Below are positions 1 to 8,564 of a stretch of DNA of 64,000 bases, one piece after another. The notes under the pieces are model-generated. The model was not told the origin of the DNA. It saw nothing but the letters and a program-made list of their open reading frames with translations, and made no database searches. The translations under genes were made by a program, and so were the position numbers. The stretch is taken from the NCBI GenBank assembly GCA_021825585.1, contig JAKAGT010000020.1:39609-103608 (forward strand). Direction: 5' to 3'. The DNA comes from Bacteroidota bacterium. Lineage in GTDB: Bacteria; Bacteroidota; Ignavibacteria; Kryptoniales; JAKASW01. How positions within the stretch are numbered: the stretch's first letter is position 1; each line of letters opens with the position of its first letter.

Positions 1-2899
1 TGTTGCTTAGCAAATCAGTCGCGGTTTTGTGCGCTGAGACAGTCTGGTCTAAAGCTGCATCTATTGATTTCTCTAGGCTCAGCTGGATGCCCAGATCTTT
101 CGTCGTGACTTTCACTCTCGGGTCCATCTTGACTTCAAACGGCTCCGTGTAACTTTTACCATTAACCGTCAGAGTTACGGTATACTTTCCCGGGAGCACA
201 AGGGGACCTTCCGGATCGAGCGGAGTCCCGCCGTCATCGTCCCACACCGCAGAAATCGAGTAATGATACGTGAAGGCGGAAGGGCGGGGATATCGGAGGT
301 CCCAGACGAACCGGTGTTCGCCTGCTGTGGCCGAAGGGATTTCCACTGGCTTGACCCATTCCTTCTGGAAATACCGGTGAGAGGGCAGCTTCGCGGCGGC
401 TTCGTCGCTCGAATATTTGTTGATGATATTCCCCTTCGCGTCGCGGATAGTCAGGACAACGGGGCCCTGCACATTGTCCTTCAGCCAGTAGTCGATAATC
501 GCTCCGGTCGGAGGATTCTGTCCGAGAGCCGTCTCCGGGGGCCAGGGTGTATCCTTGTTCTCATCTGCCCGGACGCGAATGGCAACGGACGGGTGGAACA
601 GGTGGACTGGCTGTGAAGCTAACTTCGAGCTGATTTCGCGCAAAGGCTCGACGTCATCCAGAATCCAGATACCTCTTCCTTGAGTGCCCGCGACCAGATC
701 GTTACCATGTACGACGAGGTCGTTGACGCAAACCGTTGGGAAGTTGAGCGTCAAAGGCTGCCAGTGTGCTCCGTCATTGAATGAGACATATACGCTGCGA
801 TTAGTCGCCGCGTAAAGCAGCCCTGGTTTAACGTCGTCACACCGAACTGAATTGGTGAACTCGTCGGCGGGAAGCCCGTCGGTAATGGTCTGCCAGGTTT
901 TACCGCCGTCAGTTGTTTTAAGTATGAGCGGTTTCATATAACCGAGGCGCTGGATGTTGACGGCAGCGTATGCTACTTTTGTGGAGAAGTACGACGGATC
1001 GATCGCGTCTATTCTTGCCCAGAGCGGTACGGAAGGTGGAGTCACATTTTTCCAGTGGAGGCCGCCGTCGGTAGTTACCTGAATCAGCCCATCATCGGTA
1101 CCAACCCATATGACATTTTGCGCTATCGGCGATGGTGCAATGCAGAAAATGACTCCGTATCCCGCGTCCCGCGCCTGCGTCCGGTCGGGATTGAAGTAGT
1201 CCTTCGCTCCGGCTTCCTTCCCGGTAAGATCGGGGCTGATTTGTTTCCAGCTATTGCCATTGTCAGTCGATCTGAAAAGGTACTGGTTCGCCACGTACAA
1301 AGCGTGGTCTCCTGCGTGCGAAAAGACAAGCGGTGTGATCCATGTGTATCTGTACTTGACGGTCGATTCGCGCGCGCCGTATGTAGACAACGGCCAGGGA
1401 GAAATTTCTTGGACCTGTCGTGTGGTATTGTTGAATCGGGAGAAATGTCCTCCGAGTCCGCTTCCGAACACCAGGTTTGGATCGCCCGGCTTAGGTACGT
1501 CGTAGTCACGTTCATCTCCGCCGACCGGGTGCCAATCGCGCAGGCCGATGACGCCGTACGGTCCGCGGCTGAGTATTCCGACGGTGCCGTTGTCCTGCTG
1601 CCCTCCGTAAATTTTATAAGGGAACTGGTCGTCGACCGCAATATGATAGAATTGTCCGGTCGGCTGGTTGTACCAGCTTGACCATGTATTTCCGCTATCG
1701 ACGCTGACGGCGCACCCCTGGTCGGAGCAGGCCATCATATACTGCGTGTTTGCAGGATTGATCCAGAGGAAGTGATAGTCATCACCGCCCGGCGAGCCTC
1801 TGAAAATCATGAAATGTTTCCCGCCGTCGGTGGACTTGTGAATCGAGCGGTCCATGACATACACCGTGTTCGGATTCTTCGGATCTACGATGACTCGGCT
1901 GAAGTAGTTGTTGGCGAGCCCGGGATCATGGTTAACCCAGTCCCAGGTCGCTCCGCCGTCGCTCGATCTGTACAGACCATTATGTCCATCGGATGAGATG
2001 ATTGTGGCGTACACAATTTGTCCGTCGCTGCCAGGCGCAACTGCAAGTCCAATGCGGCCATAGTCACCCGCAGGGAGGCCGCCGCCCGTGAGTTTCGCCC
2101 AATGCTCTCCGCCGTCAGTGCTCTTGTAGATTCCCGAGCCTGGTCCGGTTTGCGGCATGAAGTAGTCGAGCCACGGATGAGCCTGCATTTGCCAGAGCGC
2201 CGCGTAGACGGTTGCAGGATGATCGGGATCAAATGAAAGATCAACTGCACCCGTGCTGTCGTCGACAAACAGTACTTTCTGCCATCTCTGTCCGCCATTT
2301 GTCGTCAGGAATACTCCTCGTTCAGAATTGGGTGCAAAGACATTTCCCAGTGCCGCCACAAGCACGCGGTTCGGATCTTTAGGATCGATGAGGATACGGC
2401 CGATATGAAGTGTCTTGTCGAGTCCGACGTTTTTCCACGTCTTTCCGCCGTCGCTGGAGCGGTAAACTCCGTCACCTGCAAGCATATCGTACCTGAAGGC
2501 GACCTGGCCGGTTCCGACATATATGACGTTCGGGTTAGAGAGGGAAACGTCTATTGCGCCGACGGTTGAAGCGCCCTGGTGCTGCATCAGAGGCTGCCAG
2601 GTTCGCCCGGCATCTACGGTTTTCCAGACACCGCCTCCAGCGGCGCCAAAATAGAATGTGTTGGGCTCATTCGGAATTCCGGCGCCCATAGTAGCCCAGC
2701 CGGCGCGGTACGGGCCGACGAAGCGCCAGCGCAATCCCGCATAAGTTTGTTCACTTACTCCCTGTGCCATGATTATCTGCGGCATGATCAGAAGCAGCAT
2801 TGCTGCCGAAGAAAGTACAATTGTGAAGAGAAGGGTCCGGTTGGACTCGCGGCTTCGGTCAGAACGCGATGGAAGGAGAAGTGATACTCGTTTTTTCAT
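1..2899 (-). CDS. VPS10/sortilin-like BNR-repeat secreted protein (3' end outside window)
   Basis: The gene reads leftward from an ATG at 2899, with AGGA about eight bases upstream, and stays open to the window edge. About 966 codons are visible and the C-terminus is missing. Residues 22-47 form a hydrophobic stretch ending IMAQG, which fits a Sec signal peptide. The body is a beta-propeller with repeated Asp-box motifs, for example TVDAGRTW at 94-101 and SSDGGKTW at 148-155. Around residue 925 a KMDPRV segment resembles the C-terminal region of the large secreted family annotated as VPS10/sortilin-like glycosyl hydrolases in Bacteroidota. A catalytic activity is not shown by these motifs. 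Other propeller proteins with BNR repeats are possible, but the length and C-terminal part favour this family. Confidence 0.85.
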   Translation of the reverse strand, partial: MKKRVSLLLPSRSDRSRESNRTLLFTIVLSSAAMLLLIMPQIIMAQGVSEQTYAGLRWRFVGPYRAGWATMGAGIPNEPNTFYFGAAGGGVWKTVDAGRTWQPLMQHQGASTVGAIDVSLSNPNVIYVGTGQVAFRYDMLAGDGVYRSSDGGKTWKNVGLDKTLHIGRILIDPKDPNRVLVAALGNVFAPNSERGVFLTTNGGQRWQKVLFVDDSTGAVDLSFDPDHPATVYAALWQMQAHPWLDYFMPQTGPGSGIYKSTDGGEHWAKLTGGGLPAGDYGRIGLAVAPGSDGQIVYATIISSDGHNGLYRSSDGGATWDWVNHDPGLANNYFSRVIVDPKNPNTVYVMDRSIHKSTDGGKHFMIFRGSPGGDDYHFLWINPANTQYMMACSDQGCAVSVDSGNTWSSWYNQPTGQFYHIAVDDQFPYKIYGGQQDNGTVGILSRGPYGVIGLRDWHPVGGDERDYDVPKPGDPNLVFGSGLGGHFSRFNNTTRQVQEISPWPLSTYGARESTVKYRYTWITPLVFSHAGDHALYVANQYLFRSTDNGNSWKQISPDLTGKEAGAKDYFNPDRTQARDAGYGVIFCIAPSPIAQNVIWVGTDDGLIQVTTDGGLHWKNVTPPSVPLWARIDAIDPSYFSTKVAYAAVNIQRLGYMKPLILKTTDGGKTWQTITDGLPADEFTNSVRCDDVKPGLLYAATNRSVYVSFNDGAHWQPLTLNFPTVCVNDLVVHGNDLVAGTQGRGIWILDDVEPLREISSKLASQPVHLFHPSVAIRVRADENKDTPWPPETALGQNPPTGAIIDYWLKDNVQGPVVLTIRDAKGNIINKYSSDEAAAKLPSHRYFQKEWVKPVEIPSATAGEHRFVWDLRYPRPSAFTYHYSISAVWDDDGGTPLDPEGPLVLPGKYTVTLTVNGKSYTEPFEVKMDPRVKVTTKDLGIQLSLEKSIDAALDQTVSAHKTATDLLSN

Positions 2900-3309
2900 A
2901 ATGACATCCTTCGCTGTTTAATGGTATTTGATGTAAAAACATATATGGTTAAGGGCTGGTTCCGCTACGGTAAGGTAAGACAAGAGGTTGGGAGCAAGTG
3001 GAATAAAGTATCGTGGCTGGTATCTTGGCATCTCTTCTTTCATCTGCTGTGGCAGGAATACCCGACAAGTTAAAAGGGGGCAATAATTTTTGCAACATTG
3101 ATCGCTCGCCCCCTTGACTTTACAAATGGAAGAAAAATCATGTAAGACCCGAGAGGTTCTGCTGAATAGTTACAAATCAGGAAAGGGATACAAAGCGGAT
3201 CCCTACGGCAGCTGGGTTCAATTAGCCCCGAACCCACTTCTCTCGTTTCTGTGTCACGGGACATAGCAGAATGCGGCAGAAGGTGGGAAGGAAAAGATTT
3301 GTAACCCAG
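2900..3309. other. Intergenic region
   Basis: This holds the promoter and leader of the leftward propeller gene and the 3' flank of tRNA-Lys. The short open frames here lack ribosome binding sites and recognisable families. I see no convincing gene, terminator or repeat. Confidence 0.5.
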
Positions 3310-3382
3310 TGCGTCACCGGGGACTCGAACCCCGAACCCACTGATTAAGAGTCAGTTGCTCTACCAGTTGAGCTAGTGACGC
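3310..3382 (-). tRNA. tRNA-Lys (anticodon CTT)
   Basis: Read on the minus strand, the sequence folds into a complete cloverleaf. The seven-base acceptor stem GCGTCAC/GTGACGC is perfect. The D-arm is GCTC/GAGC, the anticodon stem is ACTGA/TCAGT with loop CTCTTAA, and the T-arm is CGGGG-TTCGAGT-CCCCG. The anticodon is CTT, which reads AAG lysine codons. The discriminator base is A at 3310. No CCA end is encoded. No integrase or mobile gene is adjacent. Confidence 0.97.
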
Positions 3383-3739
3383 GTGGCAATTAATATAAAT
3401 ACCGGAGGCAGGAAAATCAATGTGAAAATCGAGTTTTGGTCGTCTGACTGTGCGTTTACCATCGCACGTAGAAGCACGGTTAACGGAAAGACTGATATAT
3501 CATCCGAGACGGTGCGGGTTGGATTGATTTTTCTTCGAAGGATAGAGAGATTGTGTCATGATAGCGCGCGATTTGTGTCACAAGTCTGGGCACCAGCTCC
3601 TATCATATCAATTCTATTGTGTGGTCTCGTTCCGAATCTGCCGTTACAGCGGCGGACATTCAGAAGAGTATAGTAATCTTCTCGGCATTGTGCTGAGAAG
3701 TCTGATTTTTCAATCGACAACCCCAAAAGGAGTACTCGT
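3383..3739 (+). other. Leader of the methionine gamma-lyase-like gene
   Basis: This 357-base stretch carries the upstream region of the PLP enzyme. Its last 80 bases contain a terminator-like hairpin with a competing hairpin, annotated separately. I do not recognise a SAM riboswitch core. An open frame of 61 codons starting at 3558 has no run of diagnostic codons and overlaps the enzyme start, so I do not call it. Confidence 0.4.
3662..3711 (+). terminator. Terminator-like hairpin with competing antiterminator (possible attenuator)
   Basis: CTTCTCGGCA (3678-3687) pairs with TGCTGAGAAG (3691-3700) as a ten-base stem with one G-T pair and a TTG loop. It is followed by a T-rich tract (3701-3710). 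It ends about 30 bases before the ATG of the downstream enzyme. AGAAGA (3662-3667) can instead pair with TCTTCT (3677-3682), which would break the terminator stem. That arrangement suggests transcription attenuation, but no sensor domain is recognised. Confidence 0.5.
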
Positions 3740-5080
3740 ATGAAACAGACCAAGGCAAAACCGAAAGTCAACAGGAAAGAACTCCTCGTCTCAAACGATT
3801 ACAGCACAGAGACACACCTTATCTACGGAAAAGCTTATACAGAAAAGTGGGACTACTCGCACCATCTCGTCCCGCCCATCACCGCCAGCGCAACATTCAG
3901 ACTTGAGTCTGCCGAGCGGGGAGCACAGGGCTTCGTAGAGTTTGCACACACGGTCGAAGGAAAAGAAGTCTCGAAGCAGGCGCCCATTTACATTTACGAC
4001 CGGCTCGGCGAGCCGAACAAGGATTTACTCGAAGATAATCTGGCCCTGGCTGAATCGGCTGATGCGTGCGTCACTTTCAGCAGCGGAATGGGGGCGATAG
4101 CCGCGGCGCTGGGAATCCTCACCGCGCCCGGCAATCAGATAGTGTCCCACAAGACACTTTACGGATGTACATATGAATTGCTGACGCTCTGGTACCCGCG
4201 GTATCAGATCGACGTGAAGTTTGTAGACCTGCTGAACCTGAACAGTCTGAAGAAAGCAATTACTCCTGCCACGCGGGTCGTCTATTTTGAGACTCCGGTG
4301 AATCCCACCCTTGATCTGATAGACATCGGAGCTATATCGGAGATAGTAAAAGCTGAGAACGAGAAGAGGAAGAAGGACAACCGCGTCAGCGTCGTTGTAG
4401 ACAATACCTTCGCAACTCCATTCTGCCAGCGCCCGATAGAACTGGGAGCGGATTTTGTGGTGCATTCCCTGACCAAGAATATCGGTGGATTCGGGACGGA
4501 TGTCGGCGGGGCCGTGGCCGGGCCGCTCTGGAGCAGAGACAGGCTTCTCTTATACAGAAAAGATTTCGGCGCCGTTTTGGGCACTAAGAACGCATGGGAT
4601 GCTTTAGTATACGGCCTCCCTACTCTCGCCACGCGGCTAAGGAGGCAACAGGAGACAGCCATTGAGATAGCCAGGTTCCTTGCGGGACATCCTAAAGTTG
4701 AGATGGTCAATTACCCCGGACTGGAAGGCTTCAAACAGCATGTGCTGGCGAAGAAACAGATGCGTGACTTCGATGGGAACTTTGCGCCCGGTTCTATGAT
4801 TTACTTTATAATGAAGGGTAGGACGCCGGAAGAAAGCCGGTGTCATGCTGAGAAACTGATCAACTCGCTCGCCAAGAATGCATATACGATAACATTGGCG
4901 GTAAGCCTGGGCAACATCCGGACCCTTGTTGAACATCCCGGAAGCATGACACATGCGGCAATCCCCGCTTCCGAGCAGGTTAAGAAGGGACTCGACCCGG
5001 GAGGGATGAGGCTTTCGATCGGGCTAGAAAAAGTCGAAGACATTATAAGAGATTTGCGAGAGGCGCTGAACAAAATTTGA
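3740..5080 (+). CDS. Methionine gamma-lyase-like PLP enzyme (Cys/Met metabolism family)
   Basis: This 446-residue protein belongs to the Cys/Met-metabolism PLP family (fold type I). The PLP lysine is K246 in SLTKN. D221 in VVVDNTF would bind the pyridine nitrogen, and SSGMGA (114-119) binds the phosphate. Y86/R88 match the YxR phosphate-contact motif. Y141-G-C143 matches the Tyr-Gly-Cys of methionine gamma-lyases, where this cysteine is characteristic, so breakdown of methionine to methanethiol, 2-oxobutyrate and ammonia is the favoured role. Cystathionine lyase or O-acetylhomoserine sulfhydrylase activity is possible. It is about 50 residues longer than usual because of inserts near 62-82 and 203-214. 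The ATG has AAAAGGAG upstream. Its stop codon overlaps the start of pgeF. Confidence 0.8.
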   Translation: MKQTKAKPKVNRKELLVSNDYSTETHLIYGKAYTEKWDYSHHLVPPITASATFRLESAERGAQGFVEFAHTVEGKEVSKQAPIYIYDRLGEPNKDLLEDNLALAESADACVTFSSGMGAIAAALGILTAPGNQIVSHKTLYGCTYELLTLWYPRYQIDVKFVDLLNLNSLKKAITPATRVVYFETPVNPTLDLIDIGAISEIVKAENEKRKKDNRVSVVVDNTFATPFCQRPIELGADFVVHSLTKNIGGFGTDVGGAVAGPLWSRDRLLLYRKDFGAVLGTKNAWDALVYGLPTLATRLRRQQETAIEIARFLAGHPKVEMVNYPGLEGFKQHVLAKKQMRDFDGNFAPGSMIYFIMKGRTPEESRCHAEKLINSLAKNAYTITLAVSLGNIRTLVEHPGSMTHAAIPASEQVKKGLDPGGMRLSIGLEKVEDIIRDLREALNKI

Positions 5081-5802
5081 AAAGGACATTCATTCAATCT
5101 GAGCTTCTCCTGGATGCCGGTGCGGTGAACGCCGTCAGCCTCAGGGTCGAGGGCAAACCGCACCAGTTCAGCATGAGGTTGAACGGGACGGCAACTGCAG
5201 TCGAATCGGAAAACCGCAGGGAGTTTTTCGAGGCTCTTGGCTTCAGCGAAAACAGTGTCGCGGCCGGTGCTCAGGTTCACGGCGACAATATCGAGCTGGT
5301 CGAATCGCCTGGACGCCGTCCTTCGACGGACGCTCTAATGACCCGGAATACTGGATTGTTCCTTGCCATTTCAGTCGCTGACTGCGTTCCGATACTGATG
5401 TTCGACAAGAAGACCAGGTCGGCCGCTGCGGTTCACGCCGGCTGGCGAGGTACCGTCAGGAGTATCGTGTCTAAGACGGCGACGCTAATGGATGAGAAAT
5501 GTGGTTCGAGTCCCGAGGACATCGTCGCGTTCATCGGACCTTGCGCGGGTTCCTGCTGCTATGAAGTCGGGCAGGAAGTAGTAGATAATTTCCATGGAAA
5601 ATTCTTCGCACCTGGAGTCACTGCAGGCAAGTACATGCTCGACCTTAAGTCAGCAAACGCCGATCAGCTGGTCCGGTTTGGAATCCCGCGCGACAATATC
5701 GAGATAAGCGAGTATTGTACGATCTGCAATACTGACTTTCATTCATATCGCAGGGAAGGGGAATCGAGCGGAAGGATGCTTGCGGTAATCGGAATAATAT
5801 AG
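5077..5802 (+). CDS. pgeF: PgeF/YfiH-type multicopper-oxidase-fold protein
   Basis: The 241-residue product matches the YfiH/DUF152 (laccase-domain) family. The conserved metal-binding residues are all present: H68 in QVHGD, C103 in VADC and H120 in HAGWRGT. A GPCxGxCCYEVG segment follows. The bacterial member PgeF is known to act in peptidoglycan quality control by removing wrongly incorporated L-serine in muropeptide precursors. Relatives show purine nucleoside phosphorylase or polyphenol oxidase activity. The start is a TTG that overlaps the stop of the upstream enzyme (TTGA), so the pair is probably translationally coupled. glmS, another cell-wall precursor gene, starts 11 bases downstream, which fits a wall-related role. 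Confidence 0.88.
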   Translation: MKRTFIQSELLLDAGAVNAVSLRVEGKPHQFSMRLNGTATAVESENRREFFEALGFSENSVAAGAQVHGDNIELVESPGRRPSTDALMTRNTGLFLAISVADCVPILMFDKKTRSAAAVHAGWRGTVRSIVSKTATLMDEKCGSSPEDIVAFIGPCAGSCCYEVGQEVVDNFHGKFFAPGVTAGKYMLDLKSANADQLVRFGIPRDNIEISEYCTICNTDFHSYRREGESSGRMLAVIGII

Positions 5803-5813
5803 GAGGAGAGAAT

Positions 5814-7646
5814 ATGTGCGGAATAGTAGGTTATATCGGAGAGAGGGATGCGAGGGGGATTCTCGTCGAAGGGCTGAAGATGCTCGAGTACCGCGGTTAC
5901 GATTCCGCCGGGATAGCGCTTCTCGTTGATCACCACATCGATATACTGAAGACGCCTGGTAAAGTGTCGAAGCTGGACGCAATGGTCGGAGACTCCCAGC
6001 CTGCCTCGATAGGCATCGGACATACCCGCTGGGCAACTCACGGCGAACCTAACGAGGTAAACGCGCACCCTCACAAGGATTGCAGCGGAAACATCGCGAT
6101 AATTCACAACGGCATCATCGAGAATTACTTGGCATTGAAGATCAAACTGGCTTCTATGGGACATCGGTTTGAAAGCCAAACCGATACCGAAGTGCTCGCA
6201 CATCTGATCGAGGAGTTTTATCGCCACCAGGGGAATCTGGAGATTGCGGTCAGGACCGCTCTCAAAGAAATCGACGGCACGTTCGGCGTAGTTGTGATGG
6301 CTTCCGATCAGCCGGACATTCTCATTGCAGCCAGGAGAGGGAGTCCTCTCGTAATCGGGCTCGGCGATTCTGAAAACCTGATAGCATCAGATGCATCGGC
6401 GCTGGTGAAGCACACCCGCAAGGTAGTCTATCTGCAGGATAATGAAATCGCTCTGCTGACTAAGGACAGCGTGTCTCTCAAGAGTCTGGATGACAAGCTG
6501 ATCGAGAGGGAGGCGGAGCAGTTGACGTTCGACGTCGAGCAGATTGAGAAGGGCGGTTATGCTCATTTTATGCTGAAGGAGATTCATGAGCAGCCCGAGA
6601 CGGTGCTGAACGCGATGCGGGGGAGGCTGCTTGAAGGAGAGGGAGTCTCCAAAATGGGCGGCCTGCAGGATGTTGCGGATAATATTTTTAATGCTAAACG
6701 GTTTGTCATTACCGCGTGCGGTACATCGTGGCACGCCGCCCTGGTCGGAAAGTATATTATCGAACAATGTGCGAGGATCCCCGTAGAGGTCGATTACGCC
6801 TCGGAGTTCCGTTACCGCGATGCAGTCCTGCTGGAAAACGACATCGTATGGGCAATCAGCCAGAGCGGCGAGACCGCAGATACGCTGGCCGCTGTTCGGG
6901 AGGCGAGAAAGAAAGGCGCACCTGCATATGGAATTGTCAACGTGGTCGGATCCACGATCGCCCGGGAAAGCAACGCGGGCGTGTATATTCACGCGGGGCC
7001 GGAGATCGGCGTCGCATCGACTAAGGCGTTCACATCCCAGCTTGTGGTTTTGAACCTTATCAATCTACTTGTCGCCCGCGGGAAGGGGGTGTTGAGCGCG
7101 GACAAGGGACGGGAAATTGTTGCGGAGATGCAAAGGCTTCCGGAAAAAATTAAACAGATTCTCGACACTGCCGGGAACATGGAGCGGATTGCCGAGGAAT
7201 TCAAAGATTCTAAGAACTTCATGTACCTCGGCCGGGGCGTCAATTTCCCGGTCGCCCTCGAAGGTGCATTGAAGCTGAAGGAGATCTCATATATTCACGC
7301 CGAAGGATACCCGGCGGCTGAGATGAAGCACGGTCCTATCGCGCTCATCGACCAGAATATGCCGGCCGTGTTTATCGCACTTCGCGACTCGACTTACGAC
7401 AAAGTTCTCAGTAACATACAGGAGGTCCGCGCGCGACGGGGGAGAGTGATAGCCGTGGCCAACGAGGTTGACGACCATCTCAGGGGAATGGTCGATTACA
7501 TAATTGAGATTCCTAAGACTCTCGAAATGCTCAGTCCCATCTTGTCTGTAATTCCGTTGCAGCTCCTTGCATACTATATCGCGGTGAAGCGAGGCTGCAA
7601 CGTCGATCAGCCGAGGAACCTGGCGAAGAGCGTAACGGTAGAATAG
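5814..7646 (+). CDS. glmS: Glutamine-fructose-6-phosphate aminotransferase (isomerizing)
   Basis: This cytosolic enzyme makes glucosamine-6-phosphate from fructose-6-phosphate and glutamine, the first step towards UDP-GlcNAc, peptidoglycan and LPS. The protein begins MCGIVGYIG, giving the N-terminal nucleophile cysteine of the glutaminase domain, with GHTRWATHG near residue 70. Two SIS isomerase domains follow (ITACGTSWHAAL and SQSGETADTL in the first). The C-terminus DQPRNLAKSVTVE is the canonical ending. The length of 610 residues equals the usual size. The ATG has GGAGGAGAG upstream. I see no glmS ribozyme, since the gap to pgeF is only 11 bases. Confidence 0.97.
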   Translation: MCGIVGYIGERDARGILVEGLKMLEYRGYDSAGIALLVDHHIDILKTPGKVSKLDAMVGDSQPASIGIGHTRWATHGEPNEVNAHPHKDCSGNIAIIHNGIIENYLALKIKLASMGHRFESQTDTEVLAHLIEEFYRHQGNLEIAVRTALKEIDGTFGVVVMASDQPDILIAARRGSPLVIGLGDSENLIASDASALVKHTRKVVYLQDNEIALLTKDSVSLKSLDDKLIEREAEQLTFDVEQIEKGGYAHFMLKEIHEQPETVLNAMRGRLLEGEGVSKMGGLQDVADNIFNAKRFVITACGTSWHAALVGKYIIEQCARIPVEVDYASEFRYRDAVLLENDIVWAISQSGETADTLAAVREARKKGAPAYGIVNVVGSTIARESNAGVYIHAGPEIGVASTKAFTSQLVVLNLINLLVARGKGVLSADKGREIVAEMQRLPEKIKQILDTAGNMERIAEEFKDSKNFMYLGRGVNFPVALEGALKLKEISYIHAEGYPAAEMKHGPIALIDQNMPAVFIALRDSTYDKVLSNIQEVRARRGRVIAVANEVDDHLRGMVDYIIEIPKTLEMLSPILSVIPLQLLAYYIAVKRGCNVDQPRNLAKSVTVE

Positions 7647-7695
7647 CCGGTTTTACATAAACTTATTTCACCGGAGTTGTGTTGCATCTGGTAGA

Positions 7696-8286
7696 ATGAG
7701 ATCGCCAGCGAAAATAGTTTCACTCTCGGCGGCCCTCGTGATGTTCTCGGCAACCCTATCTGTGAGTGCATCACGTGCTGTAATCCTGGTTAGGCGTGCT
7801 GATGCGATAACGAAGTCACTCCCGGCTGCCGCGAATTTTTTCGTGAGAAAAGTGGCCATAGGAGAGGCTGATATTGCCAAAGTAGAGGCGAGAGGCAACT
7901 TCAGACCGGACGTTTCTCAATTGAAATTCTTCTATGGACGTGACAAATCTGGCCGTTTTGTCGGTACCATGCTGTTCTATGTCATGGATTCAGAGTATGG
8001 TACTCTTCAGGTCGGCGTAGCGTTCAGTCCCGCGGGAAGCGTGACGAATGTAGTCGTGACTAAAGCCAATTCGGCAACAAAACCATGGGTCGAGTCGCTT
8101 ATATCCTCGGGCTGGCTGAAAGTTTACGACGGTATGAGTGGAAACTCGATGTTCAACCCACTCACGCGGATTTCTCCCAGTACAGCGGGCACCAAGCCGT
8201 ACCTGATGGCTCAGGCAATTACGACCGCGGTGGTAAGATGCATCGTCTATTACGACATGCTTTTTCAGCCGAACTTGCCTCGATGA
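7696..8286 (+). CDS. Exported FMN-binding-domain-like protein
   Basis: This 196-residue protein starts with a signal peptide (basic MRSPAK, then a hydrophobic stretch to about residue 26). Its centre, roughly residues 90-150, contains GVAFSPAGSVTNVVVTKA followed by a W-x-x-S-L segment. This pattern resembles FMN-binding domains of the RnfG/NosR type, where a threonine or serine near the end can carry covalent FMN. I do not see the canonical flavinylation motif clearly, so the assignment is tentative. It follows glmS by 49 bases, and no redox partner is nearby. It may be a thioredoxin-independent periplasmic redox or sensor protein, or just an exported unknown. Confidence 0.45.
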   Translation: MRSPAKIVSLSAALVMFSATLSVSASRAVILVRRADAITKSLPAAANFFVRKVAIGEADIAKVEARGNFRPDVSQLKFFYGRDKSGRFVGTMLFYVMDSEYGTLQVGVAFSPAGSVTNVVVTKANSATKPWVESLISSGWLKVYDGMSGNSMFNPLTRISPSTAGTKPYLMAQAITTAVVRCIVYYDMLFQPNLPR

Positions 8287-8564
8287 GGAGGTGAGTGCAG
8301 CCGGGGCTCTCACCCTCGCTTGGATGAGCGGCAAATTCGCCACACCACTAAATCCTGTTATGCTTTTCACACCCGGCGGGGACACTCCTGCTGAGGTTGG
8401 ATCTCCCCTCCTCTTTGCGTTAGACTATGTCGGCTCCCGCCGCAGTTTCGGCCGCGTGCCCACATCTGCATAATCCTTACCCCGGAGTTGGCTCAATCGG
8501 AAACATCCTGTATATTGAGCGGAGTGTTGATTCGATATTCCCAACATTAAGAGGAGATGGATCC

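Noticed and set aside
1055..1681. A 208-codon plus-strand frame inside the propeller gene
   Set aside because: It is the shadow of the leftward gene, whose Asp-box repeats continue through this stretch.
3226..3342. A 13-base direct repeat CCCCGAACCCACT shared between the flank (3226-3238) and tRNA-Lys (3330-3342), as a possible attachment site
   Set aside because: The repeat lies in the T-arm/variable region rather than at the tRNA 3' end, and no integrase or other mobile gene lies between the copies.
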